Source: UKL13-2 sp038206765 (GTDB taxonomy: Bacteria; Pseudomonadota; Gammaproteobacteria; Burkholderiales; Usitatibacteraceae). Taken from it: DNA of 64,000 nt. The notes beneath the pieces were generated by a model, which was not told the DNA's origin, ran no database searches, and was given only the letters and a program-made list of their open reading frames with translations. The translations under genes were made by a program, and so were the position numbers. The stretch spans positions 124,001 to 188,000 of the forward strand of contig JBBRAM010000001.1 in NCBI GenBank assembly GCA_038206765.1. The letters run 5' to 3'. Positions 1-10,100 of this stretch are shown in pieces (position 1 is the stretch's first letter; each line of letters starts with the position of its first letter).

Positions 1-1685
1 GCCTGCGAAACGTGTTCGATGAATAGCTTCGTGTAGCCACGTTGATAAAGTGTTTTGGCTGGTTTCCAAAGGGCGCGGCGCTGTGCCAGCTCGTTGTCAG
101 TCACCACCATATTGAGTGATCTTGCTTGCACATCGAGCTCAATGATGTCGCCCGTTTGCACCAGTGCAAGCGGCCCGCCAATCGCGGCTTCCGGTGCGAT
201 GTGCACCACGCAGCTGCCAAAATGCGTGCCACTCATTCTCGCATCCGAGAGCCTAACCATGTCGCGAATGCCCTGCTGTAATAGCTTTTTTGGAATGGGC
301 AAATTGCCCCATTCGGGCATACCCGGCGCGCCTTGCGGGCCGCCGTTACGTAAGATCATCACCGTGTTCTCATCAACATCTAAATCAGGCAAATGAATTT
401 GTGCAAGCATCTCAGCATTGGATTCAAACACCAAGGCCCGTCCTCGGTGTTTAAAAAATTTCGGGCTCGCGGCCGATGGCTTGATGATTGCACCGTCGGG
501 GCACAGGTTGCCACGCAGCACGGCAAGCGCTGCACCGGGCGCGACAGGATCCGCAACTCGACGAATCACGTCTGAATCTTCGTTAACAGCACCGGCAATA
601 TTCTCGCCCAGCGATTTTCCGGTGACAGTCATCGCATCCAACGCTAGATGCGGTTTGATTTCCTGCAGTAATGCGGGCATGCCACCGGCGAAGAAAAAAT
701 CTTCCATCAGTTTATTGCCCGACGGAAATAAATTAGCAATGACCGGAATGTGCCTTGCCATCGCATCCATCTCGTCCAGACGAAGCGTGATGCCCGCACG
801 ACCCGCCATTGCAATCAAATGAATCGCGGCGTTAGTAGAGCCGCCCAACGCCATATAGGCAGCAACACCATTGGTGAATGAATCTCTGGTTAAAAATGTT
901 GATGGTTTTAAATCCTCCCAAACCATATCGACAATCCGCATGCCGGAGCTTGAAGCCATCCTCACGTGGTTTGCGTCCATGGCAGGAATGCTACTAGCGC
1001 CCGGCAAGGTCAGCCCCATCACCTCAACAATACTCGTCATCGTGCTTGCGGTCCCCATGGTGTTGCAGGTGCCGGGTGAGCGCGTCATTTTTGCTTCTAG
1101 CTTGATCCACTCCGGCTGTTTGATATTGCCCGCCACGTACTCATCCCAGAATTTCTTGGTATGCGTTCCGGCACCCACCGTTTGACCTTTGTAGCGATCA
1201 TTGAGCATCGGCCCGGCAGGACAAAAGATGGTTGGGATATCCATGCTAATCGCGCCCATCAGGGTACCGGGCGTCGTTTTATCACAGCCGCCCAGCAAAA
1301 CCGCACCATCAACCGGATGCGAGCGCAACAATTCTTCAACTTCCATCGCGAGAAGATTGCGGTACAGCATGGTCGTCGGCTTGACCATCACTTCACCGAG
1401 TGACATTGCCGGCAACTCAACGGGAAAACCACCTGCCAACAAGATACCGCGCCGCACATCATCGGCACGTTCACGCAAATGTGCGTGGCAAGGCGATAGA
1501 TCACTCCACGTATTGATGATGGCAATGACCGGGCGATTTAAAAATTCATCACGCCGCAAGCCCATTTGCTGTAGCCGTTGTCGGTGTGCAAATGAGCGCA
1601 TATCGTCGCAGGCCAACCAGCGTTGGCTGCGCAGCGATTCTAACGGGCGACGTGTGTGGTGTGTGTTAGCGGACATGGCATCCAT
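1..1685 (-). CDS. IlvD/Edd family dehydratase (partial, C-terminus beyond left edge)
   Basis: This is an iron-sulfur dehydratase of the dihydroxy-acid / sugar-acid dehydratase family, which removes water from 2,3-dihydroxy acids or aldonates to give 2-keto acids in the cytoplasm. About 561 residues are visible and the family is usually 570-600 long, so only the tail is missing. The three expected cluster-ligand cysteines are present in SPCHAH (about C66), GGCDKTTPG (about C134) and GTCNTMGTAST (about C207). The start at 1685 has an in-frame alternative at 1676; neither has a strong ribosome site. The neighbouring TonB receptor suggests a sugar-acid dehydratase (arabinonate type) rather than biosynthetic IlvD, but this is inference and the substrate cannot be read from the sequence. 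Confidence 0.85.
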   Translation of the reverse strand, partial: MDAMSANTHHTRRPLESLRSQRWLACDDMRSFAHRQRLQQMGLRRDEFLNRPVIAIINTWSDLSPCHAHLRERADDVRRGILLAGGFPVELPAMSLGEVMVKPTTMLYRNLLAMEVEELLRSHPVDGAVLLGGCDKTTPGTLMGAISMDIPTIFCPAGPMLNDRYKGQTVGAGTHTKKFWDEYVAGNIKQPEWIKLEAKMTRSPGTCNTMGTASTMTSIVEVMGLTLPGASSIPAMDANHVRMASSSGMRIVDMVWEDLKPSTFLTRDSFTNGVAAYMALGGSTNAAIHLIAMAGRAGITLRLDEMDAMARHIPVIANLFPSGNKLMEDFFFAGGMPALLQEIKPHLALDAMTVTGKSLGENIAGAVNEDSDVIRRVADPVAPGAALAVLRGNLCPDGAIIKPSAASPKFFKHRGRALVFESNAEMLAQIHLPDLDVDENTVMILRNGGPQGAPGMPEWGNLPIPKKLLQQGIRDMVRLSDARMSGTHFGSCVVHIAPEAAIGGPLALVQTGDIIELDVQARSLNMVVTDNELAQRRALWKPAKTLYQRGYTKLFIEHVSQ

Positions 1686-1701
1686 TTTAAGGAGATGCCT
1701 A

Positions 1702-1722
1702 CCGCCGAACGAAATTCGACGG
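1702..1722 (-). promoter_or_regulatory. hairpin in the leader of the dehydratase gene
   Basis: On the minus strand CCGTCGAA pairs with TTCGGCGG (one G-U pair) around a five-base loop. It lies between the end of the TonB receptor gene and the dehydratase start, 17 bases before the ATG. No T-run follows it, so it is either a weak terminator or attenuating structure, or chance. Confidence 0.3.
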
Positions 1723-1790
1723 CAGACATCCGCTTATTCGCGAACAGCGTTTGGCGTCTGCAGCTTCAATGACCTAGCAGTGCTGAGTCA

Positions 1791-4169
1791 TTAAAAGTCA
1801 TAGCGCAAATTCACTCCAAAATATCGCTTATCATCACGCGGCACAGCCCTTACGTAGTAAGAACCGCCAGTCGCGAGCAATGATGAATACGATTTGTTCG
1901 CAAGGTTTTTACCCAGCAGGGCGACCCGCCATCCGCTTGAAGGATTCGATAATGCGATGGTCGCATTAAAAATTCCGTAGGCCGACTGAACTGCATCTGG
2001 TGATTGCGTCAGCTCGTATTGAACTTTACTTTGCCAGTTGTAATCAGCACCTAAATCCAAGCCCACCCCGTCCGCCATAGCAATCTTGTAATTGCCACGG
2101 AAATTCACTTTCCAATCTGGCGAAAACGGCAATGGTTGACCGTTAATGTTGCATTCCAACGCCGCCGTTGCCGACAGCGTAGCCGGGCAAGGGAAGTTAT
2201 CTACGCGAGCGTTGATGCGCGCCGCCGCGCCCGACAAGGTGAAGTTTTTCGAGACCTTTGCCGCAAAATCCATCTCGAACCCACGGGTTGAAACTGTACC
2301 CGCGTTAATCAGCCGCGTTACGATAGTGTTGGCAACAGTATCGGGAACATTAGCTTGGTAGTTGTCGTACTTGGTGTTGAAGACAGCCAAGTTCAAACGC
2401 AAGCGGTTGTCGAACAGCGTAGATTTCAAGCCAACTTCAAACGAGTCTGAAGTCTCCGGTTTCAGGGGGTTGGTTTGCAGATTTGTCATGTTAAAAAACA
2501 CGTTGTACGCAGGCCCCTTGTAGCCACGCGAATAGGTCGCATAGAGCATTATGTCTTTGCTGAGATCGAACTGCGGGCCGATCCGACCTGAGGTTGCTTT
2601 TTCGGTGACGGAACCGGCGTTCGACACGGCCGGCTGAACGCCAGGGAAAGCGGTTGGTTGCGTGGAAACGCGAGAGTGGTAATACGACAGTTTATCGTCG
2701 GTGAACCGTAACCCAGCGATACCGCGCATTGCGCTGCTAAAATTAAATGTGCCCTCACCGAATAACGATGCGCTCTTGCTGCGTGCGCCATAGTCGGCAA
2801 CGCCAGAATCAACGGTAAAGGAGCCTGCTGAACAAGGCTTTAATCCAGAGGGGAGCGCAGCGGCAGTGGTCGCATTACAGCGTGTGACCTCACGTTGGTA
2901 ACGCTCAATATCTTTGCCATCGATATAGAACAAACCGGCAACATAATCAAAGAACTGGCCTTTCGGCGACGCGATCCGCAATTCTTGCGAGGTTTGCTCA
3001 AAACTTAAGTCACCACGATCTTGCGATTGCGGAAATTGTTGGTATGGCACAGATAGACGATCGCCGTCTTGAAACTGTGTATTTTCCCACTTGCGATAAG
3101 CGGTAATGGAGGTGAGTGTGTAAGCACCTAAATTCCAATCGACCTGGGCTGACAATCCGGAATTGTTATCTTCCACCCGAGTCTGAATATTGCTGGTGAT
3201 ATCACGGTTGGTAATACTGGGTAGAACCGGCGCAATCGCAGATGGGAAGAACGGGTTGCTGTTAACTCGACCCGACCCATAGAATGTTGCCCTGTTGTTG
3301 ACCACTACGCCGTTTGGTCCGTTGTCGTTGGACTTCGTGTAGTCAGCAATAACTGAAATTTTCAGATCAGCATTGGGCGTGAAATTGAATCGCGCGCGCG
3401 CGCCGTCACGCTTGTAACCGCTTACGCTACTACCGTCGGCCAGATTTTTAACATTACCCTGATACTCACCATGCATTACTGCAACGGAGGCAGTGACCGA
3501 ATTGGGCGAGAGCTCACCAGACGCACCCAAACGCAGACGCTTTTCATTGCCTTGAAAATATGAAACATCGGCGAAGCGTTCGGTCTCCTTTGAGGGGCTG
3601 TGAGAAATAATATTGATCACACCGGCCGAAGCATTGCGGCCAAACAAGGTGCCCTGCGGGCCACGCAACACTTCCACGCGATCAATATCAAGCAAGTCTA
3701 GCGTGGATTGGCCGGGGCGCGAATACACCACGCCGTCAATCACGGTTGATACCGTTGGCTCAACCCCCGGGGAAGTAGAAATCGTGCCAACCCCGCGGAT
3801 AAACAACGAGGTATCTTTGTTCGATGCGCCGGTACGAAAATTGACGGTCGGTGTTTGCGAGGTGATCGAGCCGAGTGTATTCAGGTTGGATTGCTCGAGC
3901 TGCGCGCCGCTAATAACCGTAATCGCAATCGGCACCGTTTGCAGTGATTCAGAACGCTTAGTGGCTGTAACAACGATGGTTTCTAACTGCGTATCGTCGG
4001 TTTTTGCAGGCGGTTTGGCAGCATTTGCGGCTTGCTGTGCCTCGGCAGCGGATGCCATTAGCGCGGCTGTGATCAAGACGGGCAGTATTCGACGTTGCAA
4101 TCGATATTGAATCACCATCTTTGGGTTCGATGCTGAAGCGCGAGTGTTGAATCTCTGAGTCAATTTCAT
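1791..4169 (-). CDS. TonB-dependent outer-membrane receptor
   Basis: A 792-residue outer-membrane transporter powered by TonB/ExbBD. The N-terminus has a long basic stretch and a hydrophobic signal segment ending near SAAEA. A TonB-box-like ETIVVTATKR lies around residues 63-72, followed by a plug domain (RVEVLRGPQGTLFGRNASAG) and a long beta-barrel ending in an aromatic residue (LRYDF), as expected for outer-membrane assembly. The start is supported by AAGGAG seven bases before the ATG. A promoter sits about 280 bases upstream. The gene precedes a sugar-acid-type dehydratase on the same strand, so a carbohydrate-derived ligand is a reasonable guess, but a siderophore or other ligand is not excluded. 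No cobalamin riboswitch was seen in the leader. Confidence 0.92.
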   Translation of the reverse strand: MKLTQRFNTRASASNPKMVIQYRLQRRILPVLITAALMASAAEAQQAANAAKPPAKTDDTQLETIVVTATKRSESLQTVPIAITVISGAQLEQSNLNTLGSITSQTPTVNFRTGASNKDTSLFIRGVGTISTSPGVEPTVSTVIDGVVYSRPGQSTLDLLDIDRVEVLRGPQGTLFGRNASAGVINIISHSPSKETERFADVSYFQGNEKRLRLGASGELSPNSVTASVAVMHGEYQGNVKNLADGSSVSGYKRDGARARFNFTPNADLKISVIADYTKSNDNGPNGVVVNNRATFYGSGRVNSNPFFPSAIAPVLPSITNRDITSNIQTRVEDNNSGLSAQVDWNLGAYTLTSITAYRKWENTQFQDGDRLSVPYQQFPQSQDRGDLSFEQTSQELRIASPKGQFFDYVAGLFYIDGKDIERYQREVTRCNATTAAALPSGLKPCSAGSFTVDSGVADYGARSKSASLFGEGTFNFSSAMRGIAGLRFTDDKLSYYHSRVSTQPTAFPGVQPAVSNAGSVTEKATSGRIGPQFDLSKDIMLYATYSRGYKGPAYNVFFNMTNLQTNPLKPETSDSFEVGLKSTLFDNRLRLNLAVFNTKYDNYQANVPDTVANTIVTRLINAGTVSTRGFEMDFAAKVSKNFTLSGAAARINARVDNFPCPATLSATAALECNINGQPLPFSPDWKVNFRGNYKIAMADGVGLDLGADYNWQSKVQYELTQSPDAVQSAYGIFNATIALSNPSSGWRVALLGKNLANKSYSSLLATGGSYYVRAVPRDDKRYFGVNLRYDF

Positions 4170-4618
4170 GGTTACTCTCCTTAATTGAGTCCGCTTTGAG
4201 TTTGATCATCCGCCGCAGAAAAGCGCGACGCCGCAAACTATCTTTGGGACAGGGTCATCGAAATCTAGCAATTGCTGGCGCTTCAAAAAAGCGCGACATA
4301 CAGAACGCAATACACAAGGCACGCTGCCGAGCAGTGAGCGCCAATCCAAACCCGTGCTGCCTACTTAGTGTTAACTGATTAGTGCAGGCTATTGCTCACC
4401 ATGGCGATTGTTTTGCAAGGCAACGTAATTAAGATTCCAAGTTGCATATTATTGAGCGCGGTCAGCAAAGTCAAGTAAGTCATCTATATGAGTTGTATTT
4501 TGTTCACAATTGCAAAGCCGGAACAAAACGGCCGCAAGAACTTCGCAATGACCTCTTCTCAATCGCAGCTGGTTTGTATAGAAAAGTACCGCCGCGCCAG
4601 ACAACTAGTTGAGTCCAG
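4170..4618. other. intergenic region and long leader of the TonB receptor gene
   Basis: This 449-base stretch between the TonB receptor start and the TetR stop contains no convincing gene. It carries the receptor promoter (4446-4474), leaving a leader of about 270 bases. In the transcribed orientation the leader has a GCGCTT/AAGCGC hairpin with a U-rich loop and a second TCGCGCTTTTCTG segment close to the start codon. No known riboswitch class was recognised. Confidence 0.6.
4446..4474 (-). promoter_or_regulatory. sigma-70 promoter for the TonB receptor
   Basis: On the minus strand a TTGACT -35 box is separated by exactly 17 bases from a TAATAT -10 box. This is a near-consensus sigma-70 promoter reading towards the receptor gene. 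The predicted start is near 4439. Confidence 0.6.
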
Positions 4619-5242
4619 TTACTGCTTGGCCGCGTGCAAGCCCGCCAAGTAAATATCAATAATTGGCTCCGCGTCTCTGGCGAGGGAAATAAAATGCCGG
4701 TCGAATAGCGAGTTGGTGATCATGCCATCGATTAGCGCGTGCATCCCGCGGGCGGCGCGGCGCGCATTGAGGTGGTCCGGTAGCTGGCCCTTTTTGATGG
4801 CATTTTTAAATGCTTGTTCCACATGGCCAATACAAGCCATGCACGATTCATGATGCCTCGTTCGCAACGCCTCCATTTCATCAACATATTCGCATTTATT
4901 GCTCATGATGTCGAAGACGCGCCGCGTCTGCTCATCTTTGGCCAATCTCAGTAGTACGTTGAGTGAACTCGCTTTCACATAAGCCAACGGATCTTCTAGC
5001 GCCACATCTCTAAACCGTTGCGTTATTTGCTCCATTGGTAGCGTTACGCGTTGCATCATCGCATCAAACAAGTCGACTTTGTTTTTGAAATGCCAGTAGA
5101 TGGCACCTCGCGTCACGCCGGCCGCTTCGGCAATATCGCTCAACGCCGTGCGCGATACGCCCTTTTCGTTGAATATTTTTTCGGCCGTATCAAGGATGCG
5201 GCTGCGCGTTTCTTGCGCTTCTTCTTTAGTTTTGCGAGCCAT
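4619..5242 (-). CDS. acrR: TetR/AcrR family repressor, probable regulator of the RND operon
   Basis: A 207-residue one-component repressor. The N-terminal helix-turn-helix is typical (RILDTAEKIFNEKG, then TALSDIAEAAGVTRGAIYWHF at about residues 32-52). The C-terminal part resembles the AcrR/TtgR ligand-binding domain, which binds diverse hydrophobic drugs. It is divergent from an RND efflux operon, and an ACATACA/TGTATGT inverted repeat resembling the known E. coli AcrR operator lies between them. Repression of the pump operon, probably with autoregulation, is therefore likely. The symbol is given by analogy; TtgR or MexR-like naming would fit equally. Confidence 0.85.
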   Translation of the reverse strand: MARKTKEEAQETRSRILDTAEKIFNEKGVSRTALSDIAEAAGVTRGAIYWHFKNKVDLFDAMMQRVTLPMEQITQRFRDVALEDPLAYVKASSLNVLLRLAKDEQTRRVFDIMSNKCEYVDEMEALRTRHHESCMACIGHVEQAFKNAIKKGQLPDHLNARRAARGMHALIDGMITNSLFDRHFISLARDAEPIIDIYLAGLHAAKQ

Positions 5243-5372
5243 GATTTGGGGAGTCGATTGTCAATTTGGCGAAGGTTAATATTTAAACGAGCGGGATTCG
5301 AAAAATTCACATTGTCACGTGGGTGAAACAAATATTGTTAAAGTTTAAGCCTTGCAGGTGGGAAAAAATATG

Positions 5373-5401
5373 TTGCGCCACCGCGTAATTTTACATACAA
5401 T
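5373..5401 (+). promoter_or_regulatory. likely promoter of the RND efflux operon
   Basis: TTGCGC (-35, four of six consensus bases) and TACAAT (-10, five of six) are separated by 17 bases. The -10 box lies within the left arm of the operator palindrome, so bound repressor would block polymerase directly. Confidence 0.5.
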
Positions 5402-5414
5402 CATGGATGTATGT
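5393..5414. promoter_or_regulatory. AcrR-like operator palindrome
   Basis: A perfect inverted repeat of ACATACA and TGTATGT is separated by eight bases. E. coli AcrR binds a site built from the same TACATACA/TGTATGTA half-sites. Its position over the -10 box fits repression of the pump operon. Confidence 0.65.
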
Positions 5415-5746
5415 GTAATTTTTTGAAAAACACAAATCGTAATCCAAACTTTGTCGGTGACAGTCAACAGCGACATAAAATGATTTCGATAGTTTTTTCC
5501 CGGAAATCGAAAAAGACATTTAGAAAACCCGCCCCGCCAGACATCCAGTATTGTGATCTACTCATTTCTAACAAACTGCGGTCGAATTTGTTGCCTCCAT
5601 GTCCTTGAACCGCCGAATTTAACTGGCGCAAAGTTTAGTTCACAAAAGCCCGCAACCCAAATAAATATTTCACCTCGATTGATAACATTGTCGACATTAC
5701 CGACGTACATTCTGCTTTTCATTTTACGCAATCGTTAGGAATCACT

Positions 5747-7078
5747 ATGCCCGCAATTATGCCCATCCCTCCATCGAAACAGACGCCCAGACTGGCCAGT
5801 ATTGTTAGCAAGCACTTCGGTTCTGATTTAGCTACACGAGCATCGCTGGCCAAAACGACGATGGCTGCACTACTGTCGATTAGCATAGCGGGCTGCGGTC
5901 AAGGCGGACATAACGATCATGGCGGTATGCCGCCCGCGATGGTGACTTACGAAGTGGTTGTGGCACGCGATATTCCGGCGGAATACGAATACGTCGGGCA
6001 AACCAATGGCTCCCGCGAAGTCGAAATACGGGCGCGTGTGAACGGCATTATCGAAAAACGTCTGTATGACGAGGGCGCAACCGTCAAAGCGGGTCAGCCG
6101 TTGTTCCGGCTCGAATCTAGCTTGTATGCAGCCGCTGCTGCGCAGACGGAAGCAGGCCTTGCCACCGCCGATGCAAATTTAAAGCAAGCCGAGCGTGAAT
6201 ACACCCGTCTGAAACCGCTGATTGAGGCGCGGGCTATCAGCCAAAAAGAATGGGATGGCGCGGCCTCCTCGCTGGACATTGCAAAGGCGCAATTCAAGCA
6301 GGCCCAAGCGCAATTTGCCAGTAGCAAAGTTGAGTTAGGCTATACCTACATCAAAGCGCCGATCAGCGGGGTAATCGGACGCGCCCTCAAAATGGAAGGC
6401 TCACTCGCCAACGCCGCAAATGACAGCCTGCTTGCTACCATGGCGCAGATCGACCCCATGCATGTCAATTTCGCCATCGCCGAGCGCGACCGCAACGAAC
6501 TGCAAAGTGAGCTTGCGGCAGGCGCCCTAAAACTGGCCAAAACTGGCTTCACCGTGAAACTTAAAAATAGCGAGGGCCAGCTGCTGAAGGCTACCGGCAA
6601 AATGAATTTTAGCGATTACAAAGCCGATGCCAACACCGGTGCTTATGCAGCCCGCGCCGAAATCGCCAATGCTGACAACGCACTAACGCCGGGGCAATTT
6701 GTGCGTGTGGTGTTGACGGGCGCGTCACATCCGGCCGCTATCGCGCTCCCACAGCGCGCCGTGCTCGATGGACCGCAGGGTAAATATGTGTATGTAGTCG
6801 GCAAGGGCAAAGACGGGAAGCCAGCCGCAGAGCCGCATCCGATCGTGCCTGGCGAATGGGTGGCGCTGGACGGCCAAGAGAAGAATGGCTGGATTATTCG
6901 CCAAGGTGTCAGAGCGGGTGATCAGGTAATTGTGGACGGCACCGCACGTATTTTTGCACCAGGCCAACCGATTGTGCCAATGACGGCAGCCGAAGCGAAA
7001 AAAGCCGCTGCCGCTGAACCAGCACCCGCCGCGGGCAAACCCGAAACCAGCAAGCCATCTGCACCCGCAAAAAACTAA
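5747..7078 (+). CDS. acrA: RND efflux periplasmic adaptor (membrane fusion protein)
   Basis: A 443-residue adaptor that links the inner-membrane pump to the outer-membrane channel. The N-terminus has a hydrophobic segment ending in SIAGCGQ, a plausible lipobox that would anchor the protein by lipidation, though the N-terminal extension before it (about 40 residues) is long. Next come a biotinyl-lipoyl-like half (EIRARVNGIIEKRLYDEGATVKAGQPLFRL), an alpha-hairpin (about residues 125-195), the second lipoyl half (TYIKAPISGVIGRALKMEGSL) and beta-barrel domains. The C-terminus is rich in Ala and Pro. The start has TTAGGA upstream. It is first of three co-directional efflux genes, 24 bases before the pump gene. 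Confidence 0.93.
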   Translation: MPAIMPIPPSKQTPRLASIVSKHFGSDLATRASLAKTTMAALLSISIAGCGQGGHNDHGGMPPAMVTYEVVVARDIPAEYEYVGQTNGSREVEIRARVNGIIEKRLYDEGATVKAGQPLFRLESSLYAAAAAQTEAGLATADANLKQAEREYTRLKPLIEARAISQKEWDGAASSLDIAKAQFKQAQAQFASSKVELGYTYIKAPISGVIGRALKMEGSLANAANDSLLATMAQIDPMHVNFAIAERDRNELQSELAAGALKLAKTGFTVKLKNSEGQLLKATGKMNFSDYKADANTGAYAARAEIANADNALTPGQFVRVVLTGASHPAAIALPQRAVLDGPQGKYVYVVGKGKDGKPAAEPHPIVPGEWVALDGQEKNGWIIRQGVRAGDQVIVDGTARIFAPGQPIVPMTAAEAKKAAAAEPAPAAGKPETSKPSAPAKN

Positions 7079-7102
7079 GACTCAACACAAGGCAACCCCA
7101 TC

Positions 7103-10100
7103 ATGTTTTCTCGCTTTTTTATTGATCGGCCTATCTTTGCCTTCGTGATCTCGATTTTTATCGTGATTGCTGGCCTGGCTTCGATGCGCTCGCTGCCCAT
7201 TGCGCAATATCCGGAAATTTCGCCCCCGACTGTGCAAGTGATTGCCGTTTATCCTGGTGCGTCTGCAGAAGTGATCGAACAAACCGTCGCCGCGCCAATT
7301 GAGAATGCGCTGACTGGTGTGGAAGGCATGATGTATATGGCGTCCACATCGACCTCAAACGGCTCAACCACCATCACGATCACCTTCGAGATCGGCACCA
7401 ATGCAGATCAAGCCGCACTAAACGTCAACAACCGCGTCAAGCAGGTTGAAGCCAAGCTGCCGCAGGAAGTACGTCGTCAAGGCCTGACCGTTGTTAAAGG
7501 CTCCTCGGCGTTCCTACAAGTGCTGGCGTTTTATTCGCCTGATGGCCGCTTCAACGATATCTACACATCAAACTATGTGACGCTAAACATACTCGATCAA
7601 TTGAAGCGCGTGCCGGGAACCACCAATGTGCAAATTTTTGGTGCGAAAGATTACGCGATGCGCGTTTGGTTGAAACCCGATCGCATGACGCAGCTTAAAG
7701 TCACGGTTGAGGATGTAGCACGTGCGCTAAACGAGCAGAACGCGCAGTTCGCCGCAGGCAAAATCGGCCAGTCGCCGAATGGCGGCAATCAGGAAATGGT
7801 CTACACCGTAACAACCAAAGGCCGCCTTGCAACTACCGAGGAATTCGAAAACATCATTGTCCGATCGAACCCTGATGGCAACCAGATGCGCTTGAAAGAT
7901 ATTGCACGCATTGAGTTGGGCAGCAAGGATTACGATTTTATCGGCTACTTTAACGGCAAGCCCGCCACCCTCGTCGGTATATTCTTACAGCCGGGGGCAA
8001 ACGCGTTAGAAGCAGCAAAGCAGGTCAACACCGTGATGACCGGATTGAAAGCAAAATTTCCGGAAGGCTTCGATTACGGCGTGCCCTACGACACCACCCG
8101 CTTCGTCGAGGTCTCGATCCGTGAAGTGCTGATCACCCTCGCCGAAGCAATGGCGTTGGTCTTTATCGTGGTATTTTTGTTCCTGCAAAATTGGCGCGCT
8201 ACATTGATCCCGTTCGCAGCAGTGCCGGTGTCGTTGATCGGTACGTTTGCGGGGCTGCAATTGCTCGGCTATTCGATCAATACGCTCACACTCTTCGGCA
8301 TGGTTTTAGCGATCGGCATTGTGGTTGATGATGCAATTGTGGTGCTCGAAAACGTCGAGCGCATCATGCACGAAGAAGGCTTGGCAGCGCGTGAAGCCGC
8401 TATCCGCGCGATGAAAGAAGTGACTGGCCCGGTGATTGCGATTGTTTTGACGCTGTGCTCCGTGTTTGTGCCGATCGCTTTCTTGGGCGGCCTCACCGGC
8501 GAGCTATATCGCCAATTCGCCGTCACCATTTCGATCGCGGTGATCCTCTCTGGGATCGTCGCGTTGACAATGACGCCCGCGCTTTGCGTGGTGTTACTCA
8601 AGCAGGAGCATCGTCGCGCTGATGACGCATCAACCGGGCTGTTCGGCAGATTTTTTGCATGGTTTAACCATTGGTTCGCTCGCATCACCACCCGCTACAC
8701 ATCAGGTGTGCTATGGATGATTCGGCGCAGCACGATCGGTGTGCTGCTGTTCCTGGGTATGATCGGCTTGACGGTTGGTCTCGGTATTTTCACACCGTCA
8801 TCACTAGTGCCGGACGAGGATCAGGGCTATTACATTGCCGCCGTATTTTTGCCCGACGGCGCTTCACTTGATCGCACCGATAAAGTGGTGAAAGAAGTCA
8901 TCAAGGCGATTCAGTCAAACCCCAATAACCAGGACGTGATCGCGTTTACGGGTTTTGATTTCTTGGGCGGTGGCTACAAAAACAGCGCGGCCACTTTGTT
9001 CGTCACACAAAAGCATTGGGATGAACGCACGGTCACTGGTAAAGAGTTAGTTGGCGATTTTTTCATGAAGACGGGCGGCATCAAAGAAGCGCTTGTTCTT
9101 GCCTTCAACCCACCCGCTATCTTCGGCCTTGGCAACACCGGCGGTTTTGAATTTTATATTCAGAACCGCGGCGAAGGCGGCGCGGCAAAATTGCAGCAAG
9201 GCATGTTCGCAATGATGGGTGCAGCAGCAAAGGACCCGAAACTAGCCGGTGTGCAAACATTGTGGCGGGCTGCCGCGCCGCAACTCAATGTCAATGTTGA
9301 CCGCAATAAAGCCAAGGCGCTCGGTGTGCCGCTCGACAGCGCGTTCAACACACTCGCAGCAACCTTGGGCACCTATTACGTTAACGATTTCAACAAATAT
9401 GGCCGCACTTGGCAGGTGTTGATGTCAGCCGACAGCCAGTACCGTAAACGCCCCGACGATATTGGCCGCATTTTTGTCCGCAGTGATCGCGGCACCATGG
9501 TCCCTGTGTCCGCGTTTGCCAAGGTCGAATATTCGGCGGGGCCGGACAGTTTGGATCGATACAACAATCTACCTGCCGTAAAAATGATTGGCAATGGCGC
9601 GCCCGGCGTTAGTTCAGGACAAGCCATTGAAGAAGTGGAACGCGTCGCGAAACAAGCATTGCCAAGTGACATGAGTCTCGATTGGAGCGGTGCATCGTTT
9701 CAAGAAAAACGTGTGGGCAACAACGCCATTTATGCTCTCGTGCTTGCTGGTCTCATGGCGTTCCTGATATTGGCAGCGCAATACGAAAAATGGTCGCTCC
9801 CGCTTTCAGTGCTGCTGGCTGTACCGTTTGGGTTGTTTGGTGCGCTGGTGGCGGTCAAATTGCGCGGATTTACCAATGATGTGTATTTCCAGATTGGCTT
9901 GGTCACGCTGGTGGGATTGGCGGCAAAAAATGCAATTTTAATTGTTGAGTTTGCTGTTTTGAAATCGCATGAAGGCGTCGGTGCGGCTGCCGCCGCGTTG
10001 GAAGCCGCACGTTTGCGCTTCCGGCCGATTTTGATGACCTCAATGGCGTTTATTTTGGGTGTCGTCCCGCTCGCTTTTTCGCATGGCGCGGGTGCTGGCG

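Larger units (their letters stand above)
5243..5746. other. divergent regulatory region between tetR and the RND operon
   Basis: This 504-base region contains the pump promoter and repressor operator near its middle. The part downstream of the operator (5420-5735) would be an unusually long 5' untranslated region. It is AT-rich, shows no convincing coding potential, and no riboswitch was recognised. A second promoter closer to the adaptor gene cannot be excluded. Confidence 0.55.

Noticed and set aside
55..1794. Several plus-strand open frames across the left end
   Set aside because: They overlap a minus-strand IlvD/Edd gene with conserved motifs and have no plausible protein character; they are antisense shadows.
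3613..4110. A 165-codon plus-strand frame inside the first TonB receptor gene
   Set aside because: It is antisense to the receptor plug and signal region, whose motifs are clear.
4170..4618. Cobalamin riboswitch upstream of the TonB receptor
   Set aside because: No conserved B12-box-like sequence could be recognised.
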